From assembly GCA_023424965.1 (NCBI GenBank), contig JAFADI010000256.1, forward strand, positions 1-22,049: a DNA stretch of 22,049 nt, read 5' to 3'. This DNA is from Bacillota bacterium. Its GTDB lineage: Bacteria; Bacillota; Clostridia; Acetivibrionales; JAFADI01. Both the position numbers and the translations under genes were made by a program. Shown piece by piece: positions 14,809 through 22,043 of this stretch. The notes under the pieces were generated by a model that worked only from the letters and a program-made list of their open reading frames with translations, was not told where the DNA came from and searched no databases. Every line of letters begins with the position of its first letter. Position 1 is the stretch's first letter.

Positions 14809-15297
14809 GTGGATATAATTAAAAATTCGATGAAAAAGTCACCTTGGATCATACACTACGATTGCACCAGCTGCAACGGATGCGACATTGAAACCCTTGC
14901 CTGTCTGACGCCGATGTATGATGTGGAACGCTTCGGGATCATCAATGTGGGAAATCCCAAGCATGCGGACATACTGGTTGTAACGGGGTCAGTGAACAAG
15001 AGGAATGTAAGGGTTTTGAAAAATATATATGCACAAATGCCGGAGCCGAAGGCCGTTGTTGCCATCGGGGCATGTGCCTGCAGCGGCGGAATATTCAAAG
15101 AATGCTACAATATCCTGGGGGGAGTTGAGAAGGTCCTTCCTGTGGATGTTTACGTTCCGGGCTGCTGCCCGAGGCCGGAAGCCATTATTGACGGTATTGT
15201 CCTGGCCCTGGGAAAACTGAATGAAAAGGTTGAAAACATGAAGAAACAGGGCAAGGCGGTGGAAACAAAGGAAAACCTTGACCTGCAAGCGGATTGA
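14809..15297 (+). CDS. echC: Ech hydrogenase subunit C (small subunit, NuoB-like)
   Basis: EchC is the small subunit that carries the [4Fe-4S] cluster next to the NiFe site. The 162-residue protein has the family cysteines: CTSCNGCDIE (19-28), GACACSGG (about 85-92) and PGCCPRP (about 117-123). Its short form, with only the proximal-cluster domain, fits group 4 hydrogenases and NuoB. GTG 14809 follows AAGGTGGTGA at 14794-14801. The acidic/lysine-rich tail after residue 140 is not conserved in detail. A hairpin in the 104-base gap before echD is the only sizeable break in the ech operon. Confidence 0.94.
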   Translation: MDIIKNSMKKSPWIIHYDCTSCNGCDIETLACLTPMYDVERFGIINVGNPKHADILVVTGSVNKRNVRVLKNIYAQMPEPKAVVAIGACACSGGIFKECYNILGGVEKVLPVDVYVPGCCPRPEAIIDGIVLALGKLNEKVENMKKQGKAVETKENLDLQAD

Positions 15298-15317
15298 AAT
15301 AATGAATACAGGAAATT

Positions 15318-15354
15318 CGCCCCATAAAAATGCAATGAAACTGCATTTTTGGCG
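15318..15354 (+). other. Hairpin between echC and echD
   Basis: AAAAATGCA (15326-15334) pairs perfectly over 9 bp with TGCATTTTT (15342-15350) around ATGAAAC. CGCC (15318-15321) and GGCG (15351-15354) can extend the stem past a four-base bulge. The T-run sits in the right arm, so it resembles a weak or bidirectional terminator, or an RNA processing/stability element that sets subunit ratios. Which of these it is cannot be told by eye. Confidence 0.6.
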
Positions 15355-15401
15355 GCCGATGTGACAATTCACTCGGCGCACCGGGGGCATGGGAGGCTAA
15401 T

Positions 15402-15779
15402 ATGATAGAAAATCTGGTTGAAATAACCAAGGAGCAAATTCTTCCGACGGCACAGAACATGCTGCATGAGGGCTACCGGTTTGTGACGGCCACCTGTGTT
15501 TCTACAGGAGAGGGCGGCTTTGAAGTGCTTTACCACTACGATAAGGACCTGGAAATGAGAAACTATAGGGTCAAAGTGCAGAAGGAAGAGGAGATACCCA
15601 GTATTTCCAGGATCTATTTTTGCTCCGTCCTTGTAGAAAATGAAATGAAAGAGCTGTTCGGCCTGAATGTGTCGGGGATAGCCATTGATTACGGCGGGCA
15701 TTTGCTGCTTTCGGACGAAGAGCTTGTGGCGCCCATGGCAAGGCAGCAGATTGTAATTGAAAAAAGGGAGGCTAAATAA
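15402..15779 (+). CDS. echD: Ech hydrogenase subunit D (NuoC-like)
   Basis: EchD is the small accessory subunit related to the complex I 30-kDa subunit NuoC; it has no cofactor and helps assemble the hydrophilic arm. The 125-residue product contains the NuoC-type motif SRIYFCSVLVENEMKELFGL (about 69-88), in which the E-x-x-x-x-x-x-F-G pattern is typical. ATG 15402 has GGGAGG (15389-15395 region) upstream. It ends one base before the echE start. The family is short and weakly conserved, so the assignment rests on this motif plus its place between echC and echE. Confidence 0.88.
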   Translation: MIENLVEITKEQILPTAQNMLHEGYRFVTATCVSTGEGGFEVLYHYDKDLEMRNYRVKVQKEEEIPSISRIYFCSVLVENEMKELFGLNVSGIAIDYGGHLLLSDEELVAPMARQQIVIEKREAK

Positions 15780-15780
15780 C

Positions 15781-16857
15781 ATGAGCAAAACTGTCATACC
15801 ATTTGGTCCCCAGCACCCGGTACTTCCCGAGCCGTTGCACCTTAAGCTGGTGATGCAGGACGAGAAGATCGTTGAGGCCATACCGGCCATCGGCTATGTT
15901 CACAGGGGTCTGGAAAAGATGACTGAGATGAAGGAATTCACTCAGAACGTGTTTGTCGTTGAGAGAATATGCGGCATATGCAGCGTTATGCATGCCATGG
16001 CTTACTGCCAGGGTATAGAAAGCCTCATGAACATACAGATACCGGACAGGGCCAAATACCTGAGGGTTATCTGGGGTGAGCTCCACAGGATACACAGCCA
16101 CCTGCTGTGGCTTGGGCTGCTGGCGGATGCCTTTGGCTTTGAAAGCCTTTTCATGCAGGTGTGGAGGAACAGGGAAAAGGTTATGGACATCATGGAGGAA
16201 ACCGCCGGAGCCCGGGTAATCATCTCGGTAAATACCATCGGCGGGACCAGAAGAGATTTATCCAAGGAAATGCTTTTGAGAATTTCCGTAATAACGGATG
16301 AAATAAAAGAAGACATGAAAAAGGTGGAGCAGGCTTTCCTGAACGATTATACCGTAAAGCACAGGCTGGTGGGAGTCGGAGTCCTGAGCAAGGAAGATGC
16401 CTATACCCTTGGGGCGGTAGGCCCTATGGCAAGGGCAAGCGGAATAAAGCAGGATTTCAGGACCACCGGGTACTCTGCCTACGGCGAATTGGGCTTTGAG
16501 CCCGTGGTGGAACAGGATGGAGACTGCTACGCCAGGACCGCCGTAAGGCTTAAAGAGGTTTACCAGTCGGTGGACCTTATAAAAAGGGCAATAGAAAAGA
16601 TCCCGGAAGGCGATATAAGTGTCCCTGTAAAAGGCAATCCAAACGGGGAAGTGATTTCGAGGGTTGAGCAGCCAAGGGGAGAGGTGCTGTACTACCTCAG
16701 GGCGAACGGCACCAAAAACCTTGAAAGAATGAGGGTTAGAACACCAACCTTTGCAAACATCATACCCCTGCTTAAAATGCTGCCGGGGAGCCAGCTGGCA
16801 GACGTGCCGGTGCTTATACTGACCATCGATCCATGTATTAGCTGCACAGAGAGGTGA
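15781..16857 (+). CDS. echE: Ech hydrogenase large subunit E (NiFe catalytic, NuoD-like)
   Basis: EchE holds the NiFe active site that reduces protons to H2 or oxidises H2. The 358-residue protein has both nickel-binding pairs: RICGIC (Cys64/Cys67) and DPCISC (Cys352/Cys355). The N-terminal FGPQHPVLPEPLHLKL (8-23) is typical of NuoD-like large subunits. It ends CTER, three residues after the last cysteine, so it has no C-terminal extension to be removed by a maturation protease. ATG 15781 directly follows the echD stop, with GGGAGG upstream; an in-frame upstream ATG would lie inside echD. The stop overlaps the ribosome site of echF. Confidence 0.96.
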   Translation: MSKTVIPFGPQHPVLPEPLHLKLVMQDEKIVEAIPAIGYVHRGLEKMTEMKEFTQNVFVVERICGICSVMHAMAYCQGIESLMNIQIPDRAKYLRVIWGELHRIHSHLLWLGLLADAFGFESLFMQVWRNREKVMDIMEETAGARVIISVNTIGGTRRDLSKEMLLRISVITDEIKEDMKKVEQAFLNDYTVKHRLVGVGVLSKEDAYTLGAVGPMARASGIKQDFRTTGYSAYGELGFEPVVEQDGDCYARTAVRLKEVYQSVDLIKRAIEKIPEGDISVPVKGNPNGEVISRVEQPRGEVLYYLRANGTKNLERMRVRTPTFANIIPLLKMLPGSQLADVPVLILTIDPCISCTER

Positions 16858-16862
16858 TAAAT

Positions 16863-17234
16863 ATGTTTGATATGTTTGGCAATATTATAAAAAATCTTGT
16901 TTCAAAGCCTGCCACCCGCAAATATCCTTATGAAAAGCGTGAGCCTTTCAAGGATACCAGAGGGCAGGTAGAGGGTATCGATATCGATGCATGCATATTC
17001 TGCGGCATATGCAGCAGAAAGTGTCCTTCCGAGGCCATTACCGTGAACAAGGCGGAAAAGTCCTGGGAAATCGACAGGTATAAATGCGTGATTTGCGGAT
17101 ACTGCGCCGAGGTCTGCCCGAAGAAGTGCATTTTTATGGGTGAAAACTATGCTTCCTCCGTATATGCCAAGGCGAAGGACAAACATGTGCAAAAACCCAA
17201 ATCCACCGATAGCGACCAGCAGGCAAGCGCATAA
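16863..17234 (+). CDS. echF: Ech hydrogenase subunit F (2x[4Fe-4S] ferredoxin-like, NuoI-like)
   Basis: EchF carries two [4Fe-4S] clusters that accept electrons from reduced ferredoxin and pass them to EchC. The 123-residue product has CIFCGICSRKCP (Cys44, 47, 50, 54) and CVICGYCAEVCP (Cys75, 78, 81, 85). A further cysteine is at 89. ATG 16863 is favoured, with AGAGG (16850-16854) eight bases upstream; GTG 16854 would add three residues and overlap the echE stop. The C-terminal ~20 residues are charged and look disordered. HypA follows 11 bases downstream. Confidence 0.93.
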   Translation: MFDMFGNIIKNLVSKPATRKYPYEKREPFKDTRGQVEGIDIDACIFCGICSRKCPSEAITVNKAEKSWEIDRYKCVICGYCAEVCPKKCIFMGENYASSVYAKAKDKHVQKPKSTDSDQQASA

Positions 17235-17245
17235 AGGGAAAGCGT

Positions 17246-17587
17246 ATGCATGAATATGCAGTTACAAAAAGCATGCTGGAAACAGCTGTTTATGAAGCCG
17301 AAAAAGCCGGAGCAAAAAAAATAACGGAAATCAGGCTGGTCATCGGAGAACTTTCCGCCATCATCGACGAATCGGTCCAGATGTATTTTGACTTTTTAAG
17401 TGAGGATACCCTCGCAAAAGGCGCAAAACTGGTTTTTAGAAAAACCTTGGCCGTGTTCCGGTGCAATTCCTGCGAAAAAGAGTACAATAAGCCGAAAACA
17501 GGCTTCGAATGCCCATGGTGCAAGGGTATGGGCACTGTAACAGGGGCCGGCAGGGAGTTCTACATTGAAAGCATTGAAGTGGAGTGA
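17246..17587 (+). CDS. hypA: Hydrogenase nickel incorporation protein HypA
   Basis: HypA is a small metallochaperone that delivers nickel to the hydrogenase large subunit together with HypB. The 113-residue protein starts MHE, whose His2 and N-terminus bind nickel. It has a zinc site formed by CNSC (73/76) and CPWC (89/92). The start ATG 17246 is preceded by AAAGGGA. It is in the same run as echF (11-base gap) and overlaps no other gene; hypB starts seven bases after its stop. This placement suggests dedicated nickel loading for EchE. Confidence 0.96.
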   Translation: MHEYAVTKSMLETAVYEAEKAGAKKITEIRLVIGELSAIIDESVQMYFDFLSEDTLAKGAKLVFRKTLAVFRCNSCEKEYNKPKTGFECPWCKGMGTVTGAGREFYIESIEVE

Positions 17588-17594
17588 GTAACAG

Positions 17595-18242
17595 ATGGAA
17601 ATAAAGGTCATGAAGAACATTATGCATGCCAACCAGCGGCTGGCGGAAGAAAACAGGAGCTTTTTTGCCGGAAACGGCATAACTGCCGTAAATATAATGG
17701 CTTCACCGGGGGCTGGAAAGACCAGCGTGATCATGAAGGCCATCGAGGCCCTGAAGGATCAGATCGGGATAAGCGTAATTGAAGGCGACATCGCCTCCAG
17801 CATTGATGCTGAAAAGATCGACAGGATGGGTGTGCCTGTGCTGCAGATCAATACCGGCGGGGGCTGCCACCTGGATGCCAACATGGTAAAGGTGGGGGTT
17901 GAAAGCCTGAAGGTGGGTGAACAATCCATCCTGTTCATAGAGAATGTAGGAAACCTGGTTTGCCCTTCATCCTTCGACCTGGGAGAAAGCGTCAAGCTGG
18001 TCATTGCCAGTGTGCCTGAAGGCCATGATAAACCGTACAAATATGTTTCCATGTTCCAGGAGGCGGATGCGGTCATTCTTAATAAGATCGACCTGATGCC
18101 CTATATAGATTTTGACAGGGAAAGCTTTTACCAGGGAATCAGGGCCCTCAATGAGAATATTCCGGTATTCGAGCTTTCCTGCCGGACCGGTGAGGGAGTG
18201 GAAAGCTTTGCCCGGTGGCTTAAAGATATCTCAAAAAAATAA
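17595..18242 (+). CDS. hypB: Hydrogenase nickel incorporation GTPase HypB
   Basis: HypB is a GTPase that works with HypA in inserting nickel. The 215-residue protein has the P-loop SPGAGKT (37-43), a switch-linked EGDIAS (63-68), the metal-binding Cys91-His92 in GGGCHLDA with Cys123 in ENVGNLVCP, and the guanine-specificity motif NKID (163-166). It lacks the His-rich N-terminal nickel-storage stretch and CxxCGC motif seen in some HypB proteins. ATG 17595 has GTGGAGTGAG upstream. It is the last gene of the ech-hyp run and is followed by a strong terminator. The other maturation genes hypC, D, E and F are not in this window. Confidence 0.96.
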   Translation: MEIKVMKNIMHANQRLAEENRSFFAGNGITAVNIMASPGAGKTSVIMKAIEALKDQIGISVIEGDIASSIDAEKIDRMGVPVLQINTGGGCHLDANMVKVGVESLKVGEQSILFIENVGNLVCPSSFDLGESVKLVIASVPEGHDKPYKYVSMFQEADAVILNKIDLMPYIDFDRESFYQGIRALNENIPVFELSCRTGEGVESFARWLKDISKK

Positions 18243-18253
18243 TGATTGAAGCG

Positions 18254-18286
18254 AATTCCCCTTTAAAGGTTTGAAGGGGAATTTTT
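18254..18286 (+). terminator. Intrinsic terminator of the ech-hyp operon
   Basis: A perfect 10-bp stem, AATTCCCCTT (18254-18263) with AAGGGGAATT (18274-18283), with TTTTT continuing to 18286. Confidence 0.9.
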
Positions 18287-18364
18287 GCGTTTCGGACCGG
18301 CACAGGATATTTTGAAGAATACCCGATAAATTGCAGACATACATTCTTTGTAGGGGGAGTGTAC

Positions 18365-19498
18365 GTGAAAAACGGTTTGTTCCTTTTTGGTGCGGCAGGC
18401 ATAGGCCTATACGGGGTGCTTTATTTTGCGATCTATTTCATTTTTTCCAACACACCTGTCATAAGTACCCTGAGTGAAAGAGAAACTGCTTATATCAGAG
18501 AAGAGGGCCAGTGTGAGACCAGGGCACTGAGCTTTGTCCGGACATATCTTATGGAGGAAGACAACGGTATACGCACCAATACCTTTTCGTTACAAGACGG
18601 ACCCGACACCCTGTCGGAATCTGTCGGGTTAATGATGAACTACAGCCTGATCAGAGACCACAAAGACTTGTTTGACAGGGAATACCAGTTTCTCAACGAA
18701 AAGCTTCTTTCGGACAGCAGGCTTGTGAAGTGGAAAACGGGCAGGGGGGAAGTAAATTGCAATGCGGTGGTGGATGACTTTAGAATTATCCGGGCGCTCC
18801 TTGAGGCCTACGAGCTGTGGGATGAACCCCGCTACCTCGAGACTGCCGGACAGATCCAGGAGAGCATATACAGCCTTCAAGTGGAAAAGGGACGCCTTTA
18901 TGAGTTGTACGACTGGAAGGGACACGCGGCAAAAAAATCGATACCCCTATGCTACCTGGATTTGTATACCATGGACCGGTCCAGCCTGTTTAATGAAGGC
19001 TGGGGTGAGGTCGTCAATACAGGCACCGAATTGATAAAAAAGGGCAGGATTGACGGCAAGCTGCCGTTCTTTTACAAGTATTACGATTACAATACCGGCA
19101 AATACCAACTGGATGAGGAGTATAAAAAGGGAAAAGGCATATGCATGATATATAACCTCTACACGCTAATCCATCTGGCAGAGATGAACGAGGACACGGA
19201 ATTTTTTACAGACTGGCTCCAGGGGGAAATGGAAAAAGGAAAACTTTTTGCCTGGTATGACCCCCGTACGCTGAAAACCACCGACAACATGGAAAGCACG
19301 GCAGTATACGCCCTTGCAGCGGTGTATGCCAAAACCGTGGGCAGAGAGGACCTGTACTGCGGCCTTGTTGACAAGCTGCTTACGTTTTCCGTAACAAATA
19401 AAAACTCCCTTTTCTATGGAGGCTTTGGGGACCAGGCCAGCGGAAGGTTTTACTCCTTCGACAATTTGACGGCCCTCTGGGCGCTGGCCATCGAATAA
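18365..19498 (+). CDS. Membrane-anchored GH8-like (six-hairpin) glycosidase homologue
   Basis: The 377-residue protein starts with one hydrophobic segment (about 4-28), probably a signal anchor placing the rest outside the cell. The remainder is alpha-helical and resembles the (alpha/alpha)6 barrel of glycoside hydrolase family 8. DTLSESVGLMM (81-91) aligns with the family S-E-x-x-x-Y-G motif around the general acid (Glu85), and VVDDFRIIRALLEA (135-148) with the conserved D-x-D helix. The Tyr of the first motif is replaced, and I cannot place the catalytic base, so activity is uncertain. GTG 18365 has AGGGGG (18352-18357) seven bases before it; GTG 18359 is an alternative. It converges with the phosphatase gene with no gap. 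A role in polysaccharide trimming is inferred. Confidence 0.6.
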   Translation: MKNGLFLFGAAGIGLYGVLYFAIYFIFSNTPVISTLSERETAYIREEGQCETRALSFVRTYLMEEDNGIRTNTFSLQDGPDTLSESVGLMMNYSLIRDHKDLFDREYQFLNEKLLSDSRLVKWKTGRGEVNCNAVVDDFRIIRALLEAYELWDEPRYLETAGQIQESIYSLQVEKGRLYELYDWKGHAAKKSIPLCYLDLYTMDRSSLFNEGWGEVVNTGTELIKKGRIDGKLPFFYKYYDYNTGKYQLDEEYKKGKGICMIYNLYTLIHLAEMNEDTEFFTDWLQGEMEKGKLFAWYDPRTLKTTDNMESTAVYALAAVYAKTVGREDLYCGLVDKLLTFSVTNKNSLFYGGFGDQASGRFYSFDNLTALWALAIE

Positions 19499-20614
19499 TT
19501 ATTTCATTTCCAGAAGACCGATGGTGATGTCATCCGGTATGGTCACCACATCGTTTATTCCCGCAAACTCACAGGCATTGTCCATAATGCGGTTTAAAAT
19601 ACCGTTGGGCGTTCCCGGGTCATTCAGAAGGATGTTCAGGAGTCTTTCCTCACCATACTGCTCGTCTCGCTCATTTTTTATTTCCACGATGCCGTCGGTG
19701 TATAGAAAAAGCCTGTCGCCGGTGGAGAATTTTAAACGCCTGTTCTGGTAGGAAGGCTCCTTCAGCCAGTTGCTGATAGGAATTCCCGGCACCCTCAGAA
19801 GCTCGAACCTGTCGGTATTGAATATGATGGGAGATACGTTATGTCCTGCGTTGGAATAGATAATTTCCTTATCTTCCGTGTCGATGATGGCATAAAATAC
19901 GGTAATATAAAAATCCTGGTCAAAGCTGCTGGAATTAAATTCTTTATAAAGCTCCGACAGGGCTTTGGCAGGAGACAGGGTTCTCTTGTTGATGGCGGAA
20001 CGAAGAAATACCGTGAGCATGGAAGCAGAAACGCCATGTCCCGATACGTCGGCGATATAAACTCCCACATGGTCCTTGTCAATGGGGAAGATGTCAAGAA
20101 AGTCTCCGCCAAGGGATTCGCAAGGCTTATAGAGAAAAGAAAAATTAAGCTTGTCCTCCGGGAGATTTTTGGGCAAAAGGCTGCATTGAAGCTTTTTTGC
20201 CATGTCCAGGTCCTCCTGGAGGCGTTTGTTCTGAAGCAGGAGCTGCTTCTGCAGCTGCTTCATAAGAGTTACGTCCCGGAGTACTTCCACCACGGCGGTA
20301 ACCTCGCCTGCTTCATTTTTTATGGGTGAACTCATTACCGAGTAGATCTTTTCATTGATTATTTCTTCCTTTTCATGGGGATGGCCATGAAAAACCGTCA
20401 TTCTGGAGATACAGGCCTCACAAGGGGCGCTTCTCCCAAGGAGCTTGTAGCATTTCTCACCCAGGGGAGGATTGCCGAGAGCCTGGGACATGGCATCGTT
20501 AATATAGAGTATGTTGTCATTGCGGTCCAAAACCCTGACCCAATCGTACATGCCATTAATAATGCTTTCTATAAACCTGCTGTCCTTGGAAACATCACTA
20601 TTCACTGTGGGCAT
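19499..20614 (-). CDS. PAS domain-containing SpoIIE-family PP2C phosphatase
   Basis: The 371-residue protein has an N-terminal PAS domain (about 10-115), a coiled-coil linker (about 116-145) and a C-terminal SpoIIE/PP2C domain (about 160-370). Metal-binding phosphatase motifs are intact: GGDFLD (169-174), DVSGHG (189-194), LYTDGIVE (304-311) and the terminal DDIT (361-364). The PAS domain contains Cys55, Cys65 and Cys68 (APCEAC), which could bind metal or sense redox. Such proteins dephosphorylate anti-anti-sigma factors in partner-switching pathways; the partner is unknown and not adjacent. ATG 20614 has AAGGGA about ten bases upstream. An in-frame ATG at 20659 would leave only a ~16-base leader from the promoter and has a weak ribosome site. 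Confidence 0.88.
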   Translation of the reverse strand: MPTVNSDVSKDSRFIESIINGMYDWVRVLDRNDNILYINDAMSQALGNPPLGEKCYKLLGRSAPCEACISRMTVFHGHPHEKEEIINEKIYSVMSSPIKNEAGEVTAVVEVLRDVTLMKQLQKQLLLQNKRLQEDLDMAKKLQCSLLPKNLPEDKLNFSFLYKPCESLGGDFLDIFPIDKDHVGVYIADVSGHGVSASMLTVFLRSAINKRTLSPAKALSELYKEFNSSSFDQDFYITVFYAIIDTEDKEIIYSNAGHNVSPIIFNTDRFELLRVPGIPISNWLKEPSYQNRRLKFSTGDRLFLYTDGIVEIKNERDEQYGEERLLNILLNDPGTPNGILNRIMDNACEFAGINDVVTIPDDITIGLLEMK

Positions 20615-20681
20615 GGCATCTTGTTCCCTTCTTAAGCAAAATGAGACTTTACATAACATAACCTGACAATCCGTTTATTTA

Positions 20682-20710
20682 ATAATAGCAAAGCCCCCGG
20701 CATTTATCAA
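20682..20710 (-). promoter_or_regulatory. Promoter for the PAS-SpoIIE phosphatase gene
   Basis: On the minus strand, TTGATA (20710-20705) and TATTAT (20687-20682) are 17 bases apart, with TGC ahead of the -10. The start of transcription would be near 20675. Confidence 0.72.
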
Positions 20711-20757
20711 TGTAATTTGGAAATGTATATAAAGGGAGTAATAAATATGGTTCCCAG

Positions 20758-20767
20758 GGCAATAATA
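20758..20767 (+). promoter_or_regulatory. Possible forespore (sigma-F-like) -10 element for yyaC
   Basis: GGCAATAATA fits the sigma-F -10 pattern GGnnAnAnTD exactly. A matching -35 (GYWTA) is not found at 14-16 bases; GTATA occurs at 20725-20729, too far upstream. The call leans on the yyaC family being a sporulation gene and remains weak. Confidence 0.25.
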
Positions 20768-20803
20768 TAATATTGAATATTTTAAGTAGAGGAACGTGTC
20801 AAA

Positions 20804-21409
20804 ATGTTTTTTAAAACGCGCTCAAAACAGGAATATATCAATATAAACAGCCCCATTGCATTAAAAAACCTGACGGATGAACTCTATGGCATGCTCAGCA
20901 AGGGAATACAGTCAGGCTGTAAAAACATTGTTTTTGTGTGCATAGGCACCGACAGGTCCACGGGAGACAGCCTGGGACCATTGATCGGCTATAAAATGCA
21001 CAACATAAAATACAGCAACATTTTTATTCACGGCACCCTGGAGAGCCCTGTCCATGCAAAAAACCTGGAACAGGTTGTCAAAAGCATTTACGAGCAGTAC
21101 AGCAGCCCCTTTGTCGTTGCCATTGACGCATGCCTGGGACGAATGGACCATGTAGGCTACATTACTATCGGAGACGGACCCATAAAACCCGGTTCGGGCG
21201 TCAATAAGGACCTGGCTCCCGTTGGAGACATGCACATTACCGGAATCGTCAATTTTGGGGGATTTATGGATTTTCTCGTCCTTCAGAATACGAGGCTGAG
21301 TATCGTCATGAAAATGGCGGACGTGATATCCATGGGGATCAGGTATGTTCTATGGAAAATAAGCAATGACCCGGCGCTGAAATCTGCCATGTGCAGCCAG
21401 GAGGCCTGA
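20804..21409 (+). CDS. yyaC: YyaC family spore protease-like protein (DUF1256)
   Basis: This 201-residue protein belongs to the YyaC/DUF1256 family found in spore-forming Firmicutes. Visible signatures are CIGTDRSTGDSLGPLIG (46-62), VVAIDACLG (104-112) and KPGSGVNKDLAPVGDMHITG (128-147). The fold resembles the hydrogenase-maturation protease/Gpr superfamily, and a proteolytic role in sporulation is proposed, but its substrate is not known to me. There is no signal peptide. ATG 20804 has AGAGGAA about eight bases upstream. It is divergent from the phosphatase gene, and its stop is 31 bases before the mug start. Despite the nearby ech operon, the motifs fit YyaC rather than HycI/HyaD. Confidence 0.88.
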   Translation: MFFKTRSKQEYININSPIALKNLTDELYGMLSKGIQSGCKNIVFVCIGTDRSTGDSLGPLIGYKMHNIKYSNIFIHGTLESPVHAKNLEQVVKSIYEQYSSPFVVAIDACLGRMDHVGYITIGDGPIKPGSGVNKDLAPVGDMHITGIVNFGGFMDFLVLQNTRLSIVMKMADVISMGIRYVLWKISNDPALKSAMCSQEA

Positions 21410-21440
21410 CAATCCACGAAATGTGTCAAGAGGTAACGGT

Positions 21441-21950
21441 ATGAAAGCCCTGCCCGATATTATCGACTTTAATTTGAAGATTCTTTTTATCGGCTTCAAC
21501 CCCGGACTGAAATCAGCTCTGCTGGGGCACCACTACGCAGGAGGCAGCAACAACTTCTGGAAGCTTCTGTACGAGGCCGGCCTTACACCCCGCAGGTTCA
21601 CCTCCGAGGAGGACAAGCTGCTCCTGACCCTGAGCCTTGGTTCAACAAATATTGTTGACAGGCCCACGCGGGGGATCAACGAAATCAAGGGCGGAGAATT
21701 CAAAGAAGGAGCCGTTGAACTCAGGAGGACCCTTGAAAAGTATAAACCCCAGATTGCATGCTATGTAGGAATCGGAGTGTACAAGGGTTTTACGGGACGA
21801 AAGGAAGTAAGCTGCGGCCTCCAGGAAATAGAAACCGTTGCAGGTGTAAAAGATTTTGTCTGCTCTTCCCCCAGCGGCCTCAACAGGATGCCCTATCGCA
21901 ACCAACTGGAATGTTTCAGGAGCTTAAAAGAGCTGGCGTGTAAAATTTGA
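21441..21950 (+). CDS. mug: G/U mismatch-specific uracil-DNA glycosylase (Mug/TDG family)
   Basis: The enzyme removes uracil or thymine from G/U or G/T mismatches in base-excision repair. The 169-residue product has the catalytic motif GFNPG (18-22, with Asn20 activating water), a following HHYAGGSNNFW stretch (30-40), and the C-terminal insertion loop SPSGLNR (143-149), both diagnostic for the family. ATG 21441 is chosen because AAGAGGT (21428-21434) lies six bases upstream; GTG 21423 sits ahead of that site. It probably shares a transcript with yyaC. Confidence 0.88.
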   Translation: MKALPDIIDFNLKILFIGFNPGLKSALLGHHYAGGSNNFWKLLYEAGLTPRRFTSEEDKLLLTLSLGSTNIVDRPTRGINEIKGGEFKEGAVELRRTLEKYKPQIACYVGIGVYKGFTGRKEVSCGLQEIETVAGVKDFVCSSPSGLNRMPYRNQLECFRSLKELACKI

Positions 21951-21992
21951 GCCCATATAATTATGTAAATTAATCAGACTTTTTTTGGGGCA

Positions 21993-22015
21993 GCTCTTAT
22001 AATGTTTATGAGAGC
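21993..22015 (+). promoter_or_regulatory. -10-like TATAAT within a dyad at the right edge
   Basis: TATAAT (21998-22003) is perfect, but its -35 at 17 bases (CAGACT) is poor. GCTCTTATA (21993-22001) and TATGAGAGC (22007-22015) form a 9-bp inverted repeat with one G-T pair around AATGT-like sequence, spanning the -10. A repressor or activator operator is possible for the gene starting at 22044. Confidence 0.45.
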
Positions 22016-22043
22016 AGTTAAATTTTGCGGGAGGACTCATAGA

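Noticed and set aside
20804..21409. Reading yyaC as a hydrogenase maturation protease
   Set aside because: The motifs fit the YyaC/DUF1256 family, it is on a separate transcript from ech, and EchE has no extension to cleave.
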